Shown here: positions 6,844-13,552 of the stretch, one piece after another
Position numbering within the stretch: position 1 is the stretch's first letter
Layout of the letters: every line of letters starts with the position of its first letter
From: Chloroflexota bacterium
Lineage (GTDB): Bacteria > Chloroflexota > Chloroflexia > Thermomicrobiales > JADLAZ01
DNA: 17,672 nucleotides
Assembly: GCA_020849725.1 (NCBI GenBank)
Contig: JADLAZ010000104.1
Coordinates: 1-17,672 of the forward strand
Direction of reading: 5' to 3'
Notes under the pieces: model-generated
Databases searched by the model: none
Seen by the model: the letters and a program-made list of their open reading frames with translations, nothing else
Told to the model about the DNA's origin: nothing
Program-made: the position numbers and the translations under genes

Positions 6844-7082
6844 CGCTACGCATTACGAAGTATGCTATTCCCATGCGCGCTTCGGTATAGTCACCAGCGT
6901 GGGTGTCGCCGGCCGGCACAAGCCGGCGCGCCGCTGCCTCACTCCGGCTGAGTCGGGTCGGATGCGCCGGCTGGGCACAACGAAGCCGTGGTCTGGACGA
7001 CCACGGCTTCGCGCTAGAATCTCACTGATCTGACTGGCCGCGTTGGACGACACGGGTATCGCCCAACGCAAGCCCGGGTTTG
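6844..7082. other. Gene-free interval between convergent genes
   Basis: No credible coding sequence is seen between the isomerase and the DUF11-like gene. The first 60 bases are relatively AT-rich. They are followed by GCCGGC-ACAA-GCCGGC (6912-6927), which could close the rightward transcript, then the strong hairpin at 6981-7011 and a weaker pair, GCGTTGG (7040-7046) with CCAACGC (7063-7069), just past the DUF11-like stop codon. The small open frame at 6865-7071 covers these hairpins and resembles no known protein. Confidence 0.5.
6981..7011 (-). terminator. Perfect 13-bp hairpin after the DUF11-like gene
   Basis: CGAAGCCGTGGTC (6981-6993) and GACCACGGCTTCG (6999-7011) pair perfectly around the 5-nt loop TGGAC. 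On the minus strand the stem is followed by TTGTG, a weak U-rich tail. This fits an intrinsic terminator for the leftward gene ending at 7083, and it may work both ways since the flanking genes converge. Confidence 0.6.
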
Positions 7083-8444
7083 CTACTTTGGCTCCTCTGG
7101 CGCCCGGAAGATGGCCGTCTCAGCCGAGTCCTTGCAGGCGGACTGGCCTGGAACCGGCACGATGGCGTTGCCCGAGATGCGGCCGCGCACCTCGGCGTTG
7201 TTGGTGATGTAGCCAGTGGCAGCCGTGATGCGGGTGATCATCTCCACGTCCGCGCCGACCGGGACGTTGTAGATGAACAGCAGGTCGCCATTCGTCGCCT
7301 TGGTGGCGTCCGGGTTGCCCTTGATGAAGTAGGAGAAGCCGACGATCGCGCTGGGAGCCGGCTCCGCCCAGCCACGACCCAGGTTCGTCGCGCTGGCGCC
7401 GCCGGGGGCAACGCGCACGTCGACGACTTCCTGCAGGGCGCCCTGGAAGCGGTCGGTCAGGACGACGTTCGTCACCGGGCCGCTGAAGTTCAGGTCGAGC
7501 AGGTTGCGAACCAGCTCACCCTGGCTGACGAAGACCAGGCGGTTGCCGCCCGGCAGCTCGATGCGGACACGGTTCGGCAGCACGCCACCCGGGGCCGGGC
7601 CGTTCAGGTCCGGGCCTGGCGAGACCAGCGCCGGGTCCACGAAGTCACCCGCCGGGTACACGGCCGGCACGACATCGATGCCGTTGATCGTCTTCTCGAG
7701 GTCGAGACAAGCCGGCAGCGGCGGCGTCGGGGTATCGATCAACGGGGTCGGGGTGTTCGTCGGGGTCGGGGTGTTCGTCGGAGTGCTCGTCGGGGTGTTC
7801 GTCGGGACGTTCGTCGGGGTGTTCGTCGGGGTCGGCGTGTTGGTCGGGGTCGGGGTGTTCGTCGGGGTCGGGGTGTTCGTCGGGGTCGGGGTGTTCGTCG
7901 GGGTCGGCGGCGGCGTCAGGTAGCAGTCGGCCTGGAAGTGCGTGCCGATGCCGCCAATGCCGGCGCCATTGTTCAGGACCACGTTGGCGGTCACGGTATT
8001 GTGGCCCGCGCCCTGCACCCACCGAATGGTGATGGTGTTGTTACCGACGACGCCAGTGACGTAGGTATCGATCTTATTGGACTGGTTCACCGCCGCCAGA
8101 CCGGCGGGGTTGCTGGTGCCCACCTCGCCGACGAAGGTCATGCGCGGGGGCGCCTGAGTGCGAATGCGCAGCTGATTCTGCTTACCGGCCGGCGGCGCAC
8201 CAATGTGCGAGCCGATGGTGAAGAGAACGTCAACATTCTGGCCGGGGCAGGCGTTGATCTGCTCGCCCGGCCGGATCAGCAACGGCGGCGCGCCGTCAAC
8301 CGACACCGTCATGGCCACGTTGATATCGGCGGCGGCGATCTGCTCGGTCTGGCCGGGCAGCGTCGACGGCAGCACGATCATGGCAGCGACGATGAACAGG
8401 CTGGTCAGCAGACTGACAAGGACGGCAACACGTCTCGCGGTCAT
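7083..8444 (-). CDS. Exported DUF11-like protein with PT-rich linker
   Basis: A 453-residue predicted exported protein. Residues 1-27 form a signal peptide or N-terminal anchor (MTARR, then a hydrophobic run to about 25). Residues 40-174 are a beta-rich domain of no family I recognise, with Cys66 and Cys174. Residues 177-243 are a Pro/Thr/Asn linker made of near-perfect PTPTNT units, coded by an 18-nt repeat. The C-terminal part from about 248 ([22 protein letters not shown]) resembles the DUF11/surface beta-sandwich repeats of bacterial adhesin-like proteins. The ATG at 8444 has GGGAGG about 8-10 nt upstream. The gene stands alone behind a long structured leader and ends in a hairpin. The role is probably cell-surface structure or adhesion; no catalytic motif is visible. 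Confidence 0.75.
   Translation of the reverse strand: MTARRVAVLVSLLTSLFIVAAMIVLPSTLPGQTEQIAAADINVAMTVSVDGAPPLLIRPGEQINACPGQNVDVLFTIGSHIGAPPAGKQNQLRIRTQAPPRMTFVGEVGTSNPAGLAAVNQSNKIDTYVTGVVGNNTITIRWVQGAGHNTVTANVVLNNGAGIGGIGTHFQADCYLTPPPTPTNTPTPTNTPTPTNTPTPTNTPTPTNTPTNVPTNTPTSTPTNTPTPTNTPTPLIDTPTPPLPACLDLEKTINGIDVVPAVYPAGDFVDPALVSPGPDLNGPAPGGVLPNRVRIELPGGNRLVFVSQGELVRNLLDLNFSGPVTNVVLTDRFQGALQEVVDVRVAPGGASATNLGRGWAEPAPSAIVGFSYFIKGNPDATKATNGDLLFIYNVPVGADVEMITRITAATGYITNNAEVRGRISGNAIVPVPGQSACKDSAETAIFRAPEEPK
7716..7913 (-). repeat. 18-nt tandem repeats coding PTPTNT
   Basis: On the plus strand the unit GGGGTCGGGGTGTTCGTC recurs with few changes, giving PTPTNT repeats in residues 178-243 of the DUF11-like protein. 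The most regular copies lie at about 7840-7905. Such perfect short repeats tend to vary in length by slippage. Confidence 0.7.
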
Positions 8445-8722
8445 AGGGGTTACTCCCTCCCTGGCCGCCGGCCCGGCCTAGCACCGGTCGACGACGGCTC
8501 GGTCCTCCAGAAACGACGGTGTGACGGTGTTGCATCCTCCTTTCGCTCGACATCGCGGCTGACCAGCCACTCGCTCGGCGCGACCGACTGGCGATCGTGC
8601 TGGCGGTTCGCGCAGCGGCCTGATCGCCAGGCTGCTGACGGCGGACTGACCGAGCCTCCCCACCAGCGCCGGCACGTGCCCGGTGGGCGACCGAACCAGG
8701 CCATGGGGGGCTGCTCGTGGGC
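8445..8722 (-). ncRNA. Long, structured 5' leader of the DUF11-like gene
   Basis: About 275 nt lie between the putative -10 and the ATG at 8444, with no credible gene. Two sizeable hairpins are visible: CTGGCGATC (8588-8596) with GATCGCCAG (8622-8630), and CCCACC (8659-8664) with GGTGGG (8682-8687) enclosing the palindrome GGCACGTGCC (8671-8680). I recognise no known riboswitch core. An AAAGGAGG followed at once by ATG (start about 8533, minus) occurs inside but is spaced too tightly to be a convincing ribosome site. It may be a structured leader RNA or simply GC-rich sequence. Confidence 0.35.
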
Positions 8723-8756
8723 AGTGTACACCCGAGACCTCTGCCTGAAAAGGTCT
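8723..8756 (-). promoter_or_regulatory. Promoter and operator-like repeat of the DUF11-like gene
   Basis: On the minus strand TTTTCA (8751-8746), 17 nt and TACACT (8728-8723) make a fair sigma-70-type promoter. A perfect inverted repeat, AGACCT (8735-8740) and AGGTCT (8751-8756) spaced by 10 nt, overlaps the -35 and spacer and could be a repressor site. Confidence 0.45.
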
Positions 8757-8810
8757 AACACGACATAAGTTGGTTAGGATTTGGTAGGGGTTTCGTCATG
8801 GCGCGAGCAA

Positions 8811-8858
8811 GCCGAACGCGCCGGCCCTGGTGTCACTCCAGGAACCGGCGCGTTCGGC
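8811..8858 (-). terminator. Strong hairpin after CAP gene 1
   Basis: GCCGAACGCGCCGG (8811-8824) and CCGGCGCGTTCGGC (8845-8858) form a perfect 14-bp stem, with CCTGG/CCAGG pairing inside the loop. It lies about 40 nt past the stop codon at 8899. The tail on the minus strand is not U-rich, so it may be a terminator or a 3'-stabilising structure. Confidence 0.6.
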
Positions 8859-8898
8859 GCCGATGATCGGTTGTCGGAGAGCGCGACGGCGGCCGGGT

Positions 8899-10146
8899 CT
8901 AGAGGCTGCCGAAGTTGACGGTCCAGCGCCAGCCGTCGATCGGCCCCCAGGCGCGGCCGATGCCGACGCTGACGTACTTGGCGTCGATCAGGCAGCCGTT
9001 GTGGGGGGGCGACAACTGCCAGACAGTGAGCGCGCTCTGGCCGGTCTCGCTGCCGCCAAGTGCGACCTCGCACATCCAGGCATAGGGTGAGTAGCCGTGG
9101 TCAACCATGCGCCGGCCCGGGTCGCGGCCGAGCGAGTCGCGGTGCGACAGGACGCCGCGGTCGGCCGAGTCGGCAGCCATCCAGCTCGCGGCGGCTTGCA
9201 GGTGCGGCTCGACGGCGACCGTGCCCAGGCCCCGGCCGCGGCGGTAGTCATTGAGGAGGCGCAGGAAGTTGGCCTCTTCCACGTCCAGCCCAACGCCGGC
9301 CACGGGTGGCACGGGCGTGGCCGTCGGCGGCTTCGGTGTGTTCGTCGGGGGCACGGCGGTGGCCGTCGGGGGAACCGGGGTGTTCGTCGGGGGAACCGGG
9401 GTGTTCGTCGGGGGCTTCGGTGTGTTCGTCGGGGGCACGGCCGTCTGGGTCGGGGGCACGGTGGTGGCCGTCGGGGGCTTCGGGGTGTTCGTCGGGGGCA
9501 CGGCCGTCTGGGTCGGGGGCACGGTGGTAGCCGTCGGCACGGCCGCGGTAGCGGTCGGGGGCACGGCCGTCTTCGTCGGCGGCACGGCCGTGCTGGTGGG
9601 CGCCTTGGCGGTGGCGGTCGGCGGGACGGTCGTGCTGGTCGCGCCAGCGCGGTCACCGGCCGGCGTCGGCGATGGTGCGCTGGCGGCCGGCGTCGGCGTC
9701 GGCTTGACGACCTGGAAGGCCAGGTTCTTCGTGGCGCTGGAAGCGGCGGTGGCGGCCACGGCGGCGGTCGTCTGGCTCCGGGCGCCGGCGGCGGTCACGG
9801 TCAGGACGTAGGGGCCGGTCGCCTGGCCGGCCGGCACGCTCCAGGCGCCGGTGTAGGCGCGGCTCTGCCACGCCTTGAATGTCTGATTCGTCCACCGCTG
9901 CTGCCAGACGACCGTACCCTTGCTGTCGCGCATGACCGCGTCGATGGTGGCGACCAGCGGCACACGGGCCTGGATGCGGGACTCGAACGTGGCCGGCTTG
10001 CCGGTGATGACGGGGCTGGGCCGGACGACGGTCCAGCCGACGATCACATCCGAGCTGGCAGCCAGCATGGCCGGGTCGTAGCCGAGTTGCCACGGCACGA
10101 CGATGCCCAGCAGGGCCAGCGCGACGATAACGACGAAACGCTTCAC
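8899..10146 (-). CDS. Exported CAP/SCP-domain protein 1, c-di-GMP riboswitch-controlled
   Basis: A 415-residue exported protein with four parts: a signal peptide (MKRF plus a hydrophobic run to about 18), an N-terminal beta domain (about 33-147, [11 protein letters not shown] to LAFQV), a Pro/Thr linker (149-281), and a C-terminal CAP/SCP domain (about 288-415). CAP landmarks are [28 protein letters not shown] (His335), WMCEVALG (Glu360) and [19 protein letters not shown] (His382), corresponding to the conserved His/Glu/His cavity. Cys359 and Cys385 could form a disulphide. Bacterial CAP proteins are extracellular with largely unknown activity. The GTG at 10146 is preferred to the GTG at 10155, which directly abuts the GAGGA ribosome site. 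The leader carries a cyclic-di-GMP-I riboswitch, pointing to a role in attachment or motility. A paralogue lies upstream at 10587. Confidence 0.88.
   Translation of the reverse strand: MKRFVVIVALALLGIVVPWQLGYDPAMLAASSDVIVGWTVVRPSPVITGKPATFESRIQARVPLVATIDAVMRDSKGTVVWQQRWTNQTFKAWQSRAYTGAWSVPAGQATGPYVLTVTAAGARSQTTAAVAATAASSATKNLAFQVVKPTPTPAASAPSPTPAGDRAGATSTTVPPTATAKAPTSTAVPPTKTAVPPTATAAVPTATTVPPTQTAVPPTNTPKPPTATTVPPTQTAVPPTNTPKPPTNTPVPPTNTPVPPTATAVPPTNTPKPPTATPVPPVAGVGLDVEEANFLRLLNDYRRGRGLGTVAVEPHLQAAASWMAADSADRGVLSHRDSLGRDPGRRMVDHGYSPYAWMCEVALGGSETGQSALTVWQLSPPHNGCLIDAKYVSVGIGRAWGPIDGWRWTVNFGSL
9304..9702 (-). repeat. PT-linker repeats of CAP gene 1, with a 63-bp duplication
   Basis: This stretch codes the linker, mostly (V/K)PPTxT units. 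Two 63-bp copies stand head to tail at 9415-9477 and 9478-9540 and differ at very few bases; each encodes a 21-residue block that begins [10 protein letters not shown] and ends TPKPP. The pattern indicates recent unequal exchange or slippage. Confidence 0.75.
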
Positions 10147-10249
10147 GGCAAGCACTCCTCACTCTCCCCACGCGACGAGGGCATGGGACATGGGTCCGCG
10201 GCTGGCACTGGGCGGTGGTCAGCGGCGGTCTCATCCCGGAGGACCGACT

Positions 10250-10346
10250 GGCTGTCGCTTCGGTAACCGGGCGCACTCCGCGTGACGGAGTCCCCTGGCT
10301 TTGCGTCCCCGCCTCACGACGGGTTTGCCGTTGTCGCCCGACAGTG
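10250..10346 (-). ncRNA. Cyclic-di-GMP-I (GEMM) riboswitch
   Basis: Read on the minus strand, the conserved core is plain: GGCAAACC (10329-10322), a stem CCCGTC/GGCGGG closed by a GTGA (GNRA) tetraloop, GGGACGCAAAGCC, a second hairpin with ACTCCG/CGGAGT, and the 3' GGTTACCG. These are the signature blocks of the GEMM-I aptamer, including the segments that bind the dinucleotide. A closing stem CTGTCG (10344-10339) with CGACAG (10257-10252) is available. It sits about 105 nt upstream of the CAP gene 1 start on the same strand. No U-tract terminator lies between the aptamer and the gene, so control at translation or by another platform is likelier. Confidence 0.92.
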
Positions 10347-10502
10347 CCGTATGACGTTGTTGAGTCAATTGTCCCGGTGGCACGCCGGCGCCGGAACGTG
10401 ACCAAGGTCCCGGCGAGTCCTGCCCCACGGTCCTGACCCGGTCCTATGGCCGTGCGACCAGGTCAATCGATCGGGCGCCCACCAGCGGCGGGCACAACAG
10501 TA
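10347..10502. other. Interval upstream of the riboswitch
   Basis: This gene-free stretch should hold the promoter for the riboswitch transcript. On the minus strand TTGACT (10368-10363) and GACAAT (10373-10368) are the only suggestive hexamers, and neither has a well-spaced partner. TTGACC (10466-10461) is followed by TAGGAC, but at only 14 nt. I therefore make no firm promoter call. Confidence 0.4.
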
Positions 10503-10530
10503 GCACTGCCGCTCATCGGAGCAGCAGTGC
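10503..10530 (-). terminator. Hairpin after CAP gene 2
   Basis: GCACTGCCGCTC (10503-10514) and GAGCAGCAGTGC (10519-10530) pair with one mismatch around an ATCG tetraloop. On the minus strand it is followed by TACTGTTGTG, a weakly U-rich tail. It lies about 57 nt past the stop codon at 10587 and separates CAP gene 2 from the riboswitch transcript of CAP gene 1. Confidence 0.6.
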
Positions 10531-10586
10531 CGGGGGCGCGCTCGCGTCACGGCCGGCGGTGGGGGACGCCGGCCCGCTGCTCAGCG

Positions 10587-11612
10587 CTACATGCTGCCGA
10601 AGTCGACCGTCCAGCGCCAGCCGTCGATTGGCCCCCAGGCGCGACCGATGCCGACGCTGACGTACTTGGCGTCGATCAGGCAGCCGTTGTGGGGCGGCGA
10701 CAACTGGAAGACGGTGAGCGCGCTTTCGCCGGTCTCGCTGCCGCCGAGCGCGATCTCGCACATCCAGGCATAAGGTGAGTAGCCAAACGCGACCATGCGC
10801 GCGCCCGACCCACGGCCAAGCGAGTCGACATGCGTCAGGACACCGCGGGTGGCCGAATCGGCAGCCATCCAGCTCGCCGCTGCTTGCAGGTCCGGATCGA
10901 CGGTCACGGGTCTGAGGCCTCGGCTGAGGCGGTAGCTGTTGAGGCGGCTCAGGAAGTCGGCCTCTTCGGTATCGAGGCTGCTCACTGGCGCCACCGTCGG
11001 CGTGCGCGTCGGCGAGGCCGTGGGCGTGCGGGTGGGCGTCGTTGTCGGCGTCGCGGTCGGCGGCTGCGTTGCTGCGATCGTGGGCGTACTCGGCGCCGTG
11101 GTCGGCGTGTGCGTCGGCGTCGCGGTCGGCGTGTTGGTCGGCGTGTTGGTCGGCGCGTTGGTCGGCGTGCTCGCTGGTGGTGGTGTGGCGACGGCGTTGC
11201 CGCCGGTCACCAGGAACAGGGCGGTGCGCAGCGGCGCCAGGTCGGCTCCCGCATCGTCGACGACGCGCACCGTCACGCGGTATTGGCCCGAGGTCCACGC
11301 CGTCGACGTCGTCAGTGACGCGACATATTTGCGGCTCTGCCAGGCGTTGAACTCCTGATTCGGCCAACGCATCTCCCACGCCAGCTGACCGTCCAGGTCC
11401 TGGACCACCGCCACGACCGCCACCACGCTGGCGATCGGTGCCCGCACGCGCGTCTCGAGTGTGGCACTCGTCCCGGCGACCACGGGCGACGGCTTGACCG
11501 TCGTCCAGCCGATACTGAAGCTGGCCGCCACTGCCGGTGTGGCCTCACTCGCCAGCCAGGGCAGGGCAATGCCCAACACCAGGACCGTGGCACACAGCAA
11601 TCTGGTCACCAT
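10587..11612 (-). CDS. Exported CAP/SCP-domain protein 2
   Basis: A 341-residue paralogue of CAP protein 1 with the same order: a signal peptide (1 to about 30, ending near VAASF), a beta domain (about 33-137, SIGWTTVKPSPV), a shorter PT linker (143-210) and a CAP domain (about 215-341). His261, Glu286 and His308 match the CAP cavity; Cys285 and Cys311 match the cysteine pair of CAP 1. The last 60 residues are almost identical to CAP 1, while the linker differs in sequence and length. The ATG at 11612 follows AGGAGG about 4 nt upstream; the next codon, GTG, would give better spacing and is an alternative. No GEMM aptamer is recognisable in its leader, so the paralogues appear to be regulated differently. 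It is probably a cell-surface or secreted protein of unknown activity. Confidence 0.87.
   Translation of the reverse strand: MVTRLLCATVLVLGIALPWLASEATPAVAASFSIGWTTVKPSPVVAGTSATLETRVRAPIASVVAVVAVVQDLDGQLAWEMRWPNQEFNAWQSRKYVASLTTSTAWTSGQYRVTVRVVDDAGADLAPLRTALFLVTGGNAVATPPPASTPTNAPTNTPTNTPTATPTHTPTTAPSTPTIAATQPPTATPTTTPTRTPTASPTRTPTVAPVSSLDTEEADFLSRLNSYRLSRGLRPVTVDPDLQAAASWMAADSATRGVLTHVDSLGRGSGARMVAFGYSPYAWMCEIALGGSETGESALTVFQLSPPHNGCLIDAKYVSVGIGRAWGPIDGWRWTVDFGSM
10983..11186 (-). repeat. PT-linker repeats of CAP gene 2
   Basis: This codes Pro/Thr linker residues 143-210, built from [12 protein letters not shown] and PTRTPT units. The repeat type differs from the VPPTxT units of CAP gene 1, so the linkers have diverged or been replaced independently although the flanking domains are alike. 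Confidence 0.65.
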
Positions 11613-11641
11613 TCGGCCTCCTTTGCCTGAGGGTTGGTGTG

Positions 11642-11682
11642 CGAGCCAGGTGCCAGCGACACAGCGCGACATACCTGGCTCG
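11642..11682 (-). promoter_or_regulatory. Leader hairpin of CAP gene 2
   Basis: CGAGCCAGGT (11642-11651) and ACCTGGCTCG (11673-11682) are a perfect 10-bp inverted repeat with a 21-nt loop. It lies in the 5' leader about 30 nt before the ATG at 11612. It could influence translation or transcript stability; no ligand-binding motif is recognised. Confidence 0.45.
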
Positions 11683-11768
11683 TCGCATCGCCGCCTCAGC
11701 CCCACCCGGCTGCCCCACACTCACGCGGCGATGCGCAATGACGACGCGCCGTCCACGCGCCGCTGCGG

Positions 11769-11797
11769 ATTGTAACTATCGATGCGGCGGCTGCCCA
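11769..11797 (-). promoter_or_regulatory. Promoter candidate of CAP gene 2
   Basis: On the minus strand TGGGCA (11797-11792), 17 nt, then TACAAT (11774-11769), a five-of-six match to the -10 consensus. It would give a leader of about 150 nt containing the hairpin at 11642-11682. Confidence 0.5.
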
Positions 11798-11863
11798 GGG
11801 GGCAGGACCATGGTCATGGGTCAGATCCGTGATGCGGACTACCAACCGTGCCACCGGAGGCTC

Positions 11864-12340
11864 TCAGCCACCGTAGTGCCAGCCGGTCTCCGCCAGCGTC
11901 AGTGGCCGACCATCATGGTGCAGGCCAGCATCGACCACCTGCCCAATGAAGAGTGTGTGATCGCCGGTATCGACCGCCGACACGACCTCGCAGTCAACGT
12001 AGCCAAGGGCGTCGGTCAGGAGCGGGCAGCCGGTGACGCCGAGCCGAACGGCGTGCGTGCCAAGCTTGTCGCCGGCGCGGCGCTGCGGCTGGGTGAAGCG
12101 AGCAGCGATTGCCTTCTGGCCGCTGGCGAGGATGTTGATGCTGAAGCAACGCCCCTGACTGATGACGCTGTGAGTGTGCGCCTTCTTTTCCACGGCCACC
12201 GCCACCAGGGGTGGCTCGAACGAGACCTGGGTGACCCAGTTGGCGGTCATGCCGTTGACCTCGTCCCCGGCGCGCGCGCCCACGACGACCAGCCCGTAGG
12301 TGAAGGCGCGCAGCGCCGCCTGCCGGGCATCGTCATCCAT
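11864..12340 (-). CDS. Flavin reductase-like domain protein
   Basis: A 158-residue protein of the flavin reductase-like FMN-binding family, whose members reduce free FMN or FAD with NAD(P)H or bind FMN tightly. The family core is visible: FTYGLVVVGAR, NGMTANWVTQVSFEPPLVAVAV (29-50), then HSVI and CFSINIL (65-71). The length is normal for a single-domain member. The ATG at 12340 has AGGAG about 8 nt upstream; the longer open frame to 12658 runs through the promoter and is rejected. On the minus strand TGCTAGAAT (12401-12393) is a good extended -10, about 53 nt from the start. It diverges from the aldo/keto reductase gene. No partner monooxygenase is adjacent, so the acceptor is unknown. Confidence 0.83.
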   Translation of the reverse strand: MDDDARQAALRAFTYGLVVVGARAGDEVNGMTANWVTQVSFEPPLVAVAVEKKAHTHSVISQGRCFSINILASGQKAIAARFTQPQRRAGDKLGTHAVRLGVTGCPLLTDALGYVDCEVVSAVDTGDHTLFIGQVVDAGLHHDGRPLTLAETGWHYGG

Positions 12341-12392
12341 TGTGCCGCTCCTGGCGCTCCCAGTTGGCGACACCCACCGCCGCCGGGCCGGC

Positions 12393-12401
12393 ATTCTAGC
12401 A
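12393..12401 (-). promoter_or_regulatory. Extended -10 promoter of the flavin reductase gene
   Basis: TGCTAGAAT on the minus strand matches TGnTATAAT with one hexamer mismatch. The -35 region is GC-rich and unconvincing, as expected for an extended -10 promoter. Confidence 0.5.
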
Positions 12402-12546
12402 TGCGCCGCGCCGGTCAGGGCCGGGCCGCCGACGCCGTGGACCGCGGCAAGCCCATCTTGCGGCCCGCCGCGGGCTGTGGTTTGCTTGCGGCGCGCCCAC
12501 CGAGCGTCCGCCAACTGGATGCCGTTGCCCCCAAAGGAGAGAACCG

Positions 12547-13299
12547 ATGGAGCGTGTTCCCTATGGCCAGACAGGCCTGACCGTCTCGCGGCTCTGCCTG
12601 GGCACCGGCCTGATGGGCCGGCTGCGCCACGAATTGACGCCGGCCGCGGCCGCGGCAATCTTCCACCGCGCCGACGAGTTGGGCGTCACCTTCTGGGACA
12701 CCGCCGACAGCTACGGCACTCATGCCCACGTTCGCGCTGGGCTGGCCGGCCGCGACCGCGACCGCATCGTCGTCTCGACCAAGACCAAAGCCGACGACTT
12801 CGCCGGCGCGCAGGCGGACGTCGAGCGTTTCCGCCAGGAGCTGGGCCTCGACGTCCTCGACGTCGTGCTGCTGCACTATGTCGAGACCGTGGAGGAGCTG
12901 GAGCGCCGTCAGCCGGCCCTGGACGCCCTGCTGACGGCGCGGGCGCGCGGCCACATCCGCGCCGTCGGCCTGTCGACGCATCTGGGCACCGGCGCGATCA
13001 TGGACGCCGTCGCGACCCGGCCTGAGATCCAGGTCTGCCTGACAACGGTCAACCGGGACGGCCTGATGCTCAAGGGCGACATGCAGGCGCACATTGGACT
13101 GGTGCAGCGCTGCTACGACGCGGGCACGGCCATCTGCCTGATGAAGACGTTAGCGCAGGGCGACCTCGTCCACGACGTCGCCGCCGCGATTCGGTACAAC
13201 CTGGGCCTGTCCTGCGCCCACAGCGTATGCGTCGGCATTAACGCGCTGCGCGAGTTGGAGGAGGACGTGGCCGCAGCCATGCCGGTGGCCGCCGGCTAG
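12547..13299 (+). CDS. Short aldo/keto reductase-family protein
   Basis: A 250-residue aldo/keto reductase, NAD(P)H-linked carbonyl reductases with an (alpha/beta)8 barrel. The catalytic tetrad is readable: Asp51 and Tyr56 in FWDTADSYG, a lysine in VVSTKTK (Lys79), and His110 in LLHYVE. The N-terminal YGQTGLTVSRLCLGTGLMG motif is typical. Classic members have about 300-330 residues; here the C-terminal part that usually holds the nucleotide-phosphate-binding segment is short, though LGLSCAHSVCVGI may be the equivalent strand. The ATG at 12547 has AAAGGAGA about 7 nt upstream. Substrate and cofactor preference are not predictable. It is divergent from the flavin reductase gene, but no functional link is evident. 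Confidence 0.85.
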   Translation: MERVPYGQTGLTVSRLCLGTGLMGRLRHELTPAAAAAIFHRADELGVTFWDTADSYGTHAHVRAGLAGRDRDRIVVSTKTKADDFAGAQADVERFRQELGLDVLDVVLLHYVETVEELERRQPALDALLTARARGHIRAVGLSTHLGTGAIMDAVATRPEIQVCLTTVNRDGLMLKGDMQAHIGLVQRCYDAGTAICLMKTLAQGDLVHDVAAAIRYNLGLSCAHSVCVGINALRELEEDVAAAMPVAAG

Positions 13300-13346
13300 T
13301 GGGGTGTCAGGCCTCAATTGCCGAGTATGGACAGCATCGCCTCGGT

Positions 13347-13436
13347 GTAGGGGCACCCCTTGTGGGTGCCCAGTACCGACGGCTGGCTAGCGGTATCGGC
13401 AGCGGCCAACCGGGCACCCACAAGGGGTGCCCCTAC
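13347..13436. repeat. 25-bp perfect inverted repeat, doublet hairpin element
   Basis: Positions 13347-13371 and 13412-13436 are perfect 25-bp inverted repeats around a 40-nt centre; the outer ends are GTAGGGGC and GCCCCTAC. Each arm is itself a hairpin, GGGCACCC paired with GGGTGCCC. It lies between the AKR stop codon and the promoter of the NYN gene. No transposase frame and no obvious target-site duplication are present. The form fits a REP-doublet or small non-autonomous element. Confidence 0.75.
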
Positions 13437-13481
13437 CATGCGGTTCACGTCTGACGGACCACTAGTGCGGCAGCGGCCGGC

Positions 13482-13510
13482 TTTACACGGCGCAGTGGCT
13501 CGCCTAGACT
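13482..13510 (+). promoter_or_regulatory. Sigma-70-type promoter of the NYN gene
   Basis: TTTACA (13482-13487), exactly 17 nt, then TAGACT (13505-13510). The -35 has one mismatch to TTGACA. The ATG at 13553 follows after about 42 nt with CCAGGAG upstream. Confidence 0.7.
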
Positions 13511-13552
13511 GGTGCGGCGGGCGGTCGTCGTGCCGCCAGGAGTGAGCCGCCG

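Noticed and set aside
6865..7071. Small leftward open frame between the isomerase and DUF11-like genes
   Set aside because: It overlaps three hairpins and has no ribosome site or resemblance to a protein.
7716..7913. Regular short repeats resembling a CRISPR array
   Set aside because: Period 18 with no unique spacers and an in-frame PTPTNT coding pattern; no cas genes nearby.
7080..8768. 562-codon open frame opposite the DUF11-like gene, with GRGVRRG repeats
   Set aside because: The repeats are the antisense reading of the PTPTNT linker, and the leftward frame has a signal peptide and ribosome site.
11613..11760. Possible second GEMM aptamer upstream of CAP gene 2
   Set aside because: The minus strand has a GGCTGAGGCGGCGATGCGAC stretch faintly like the core, but GGCAAACC and GACGCAAAGCC are missing.
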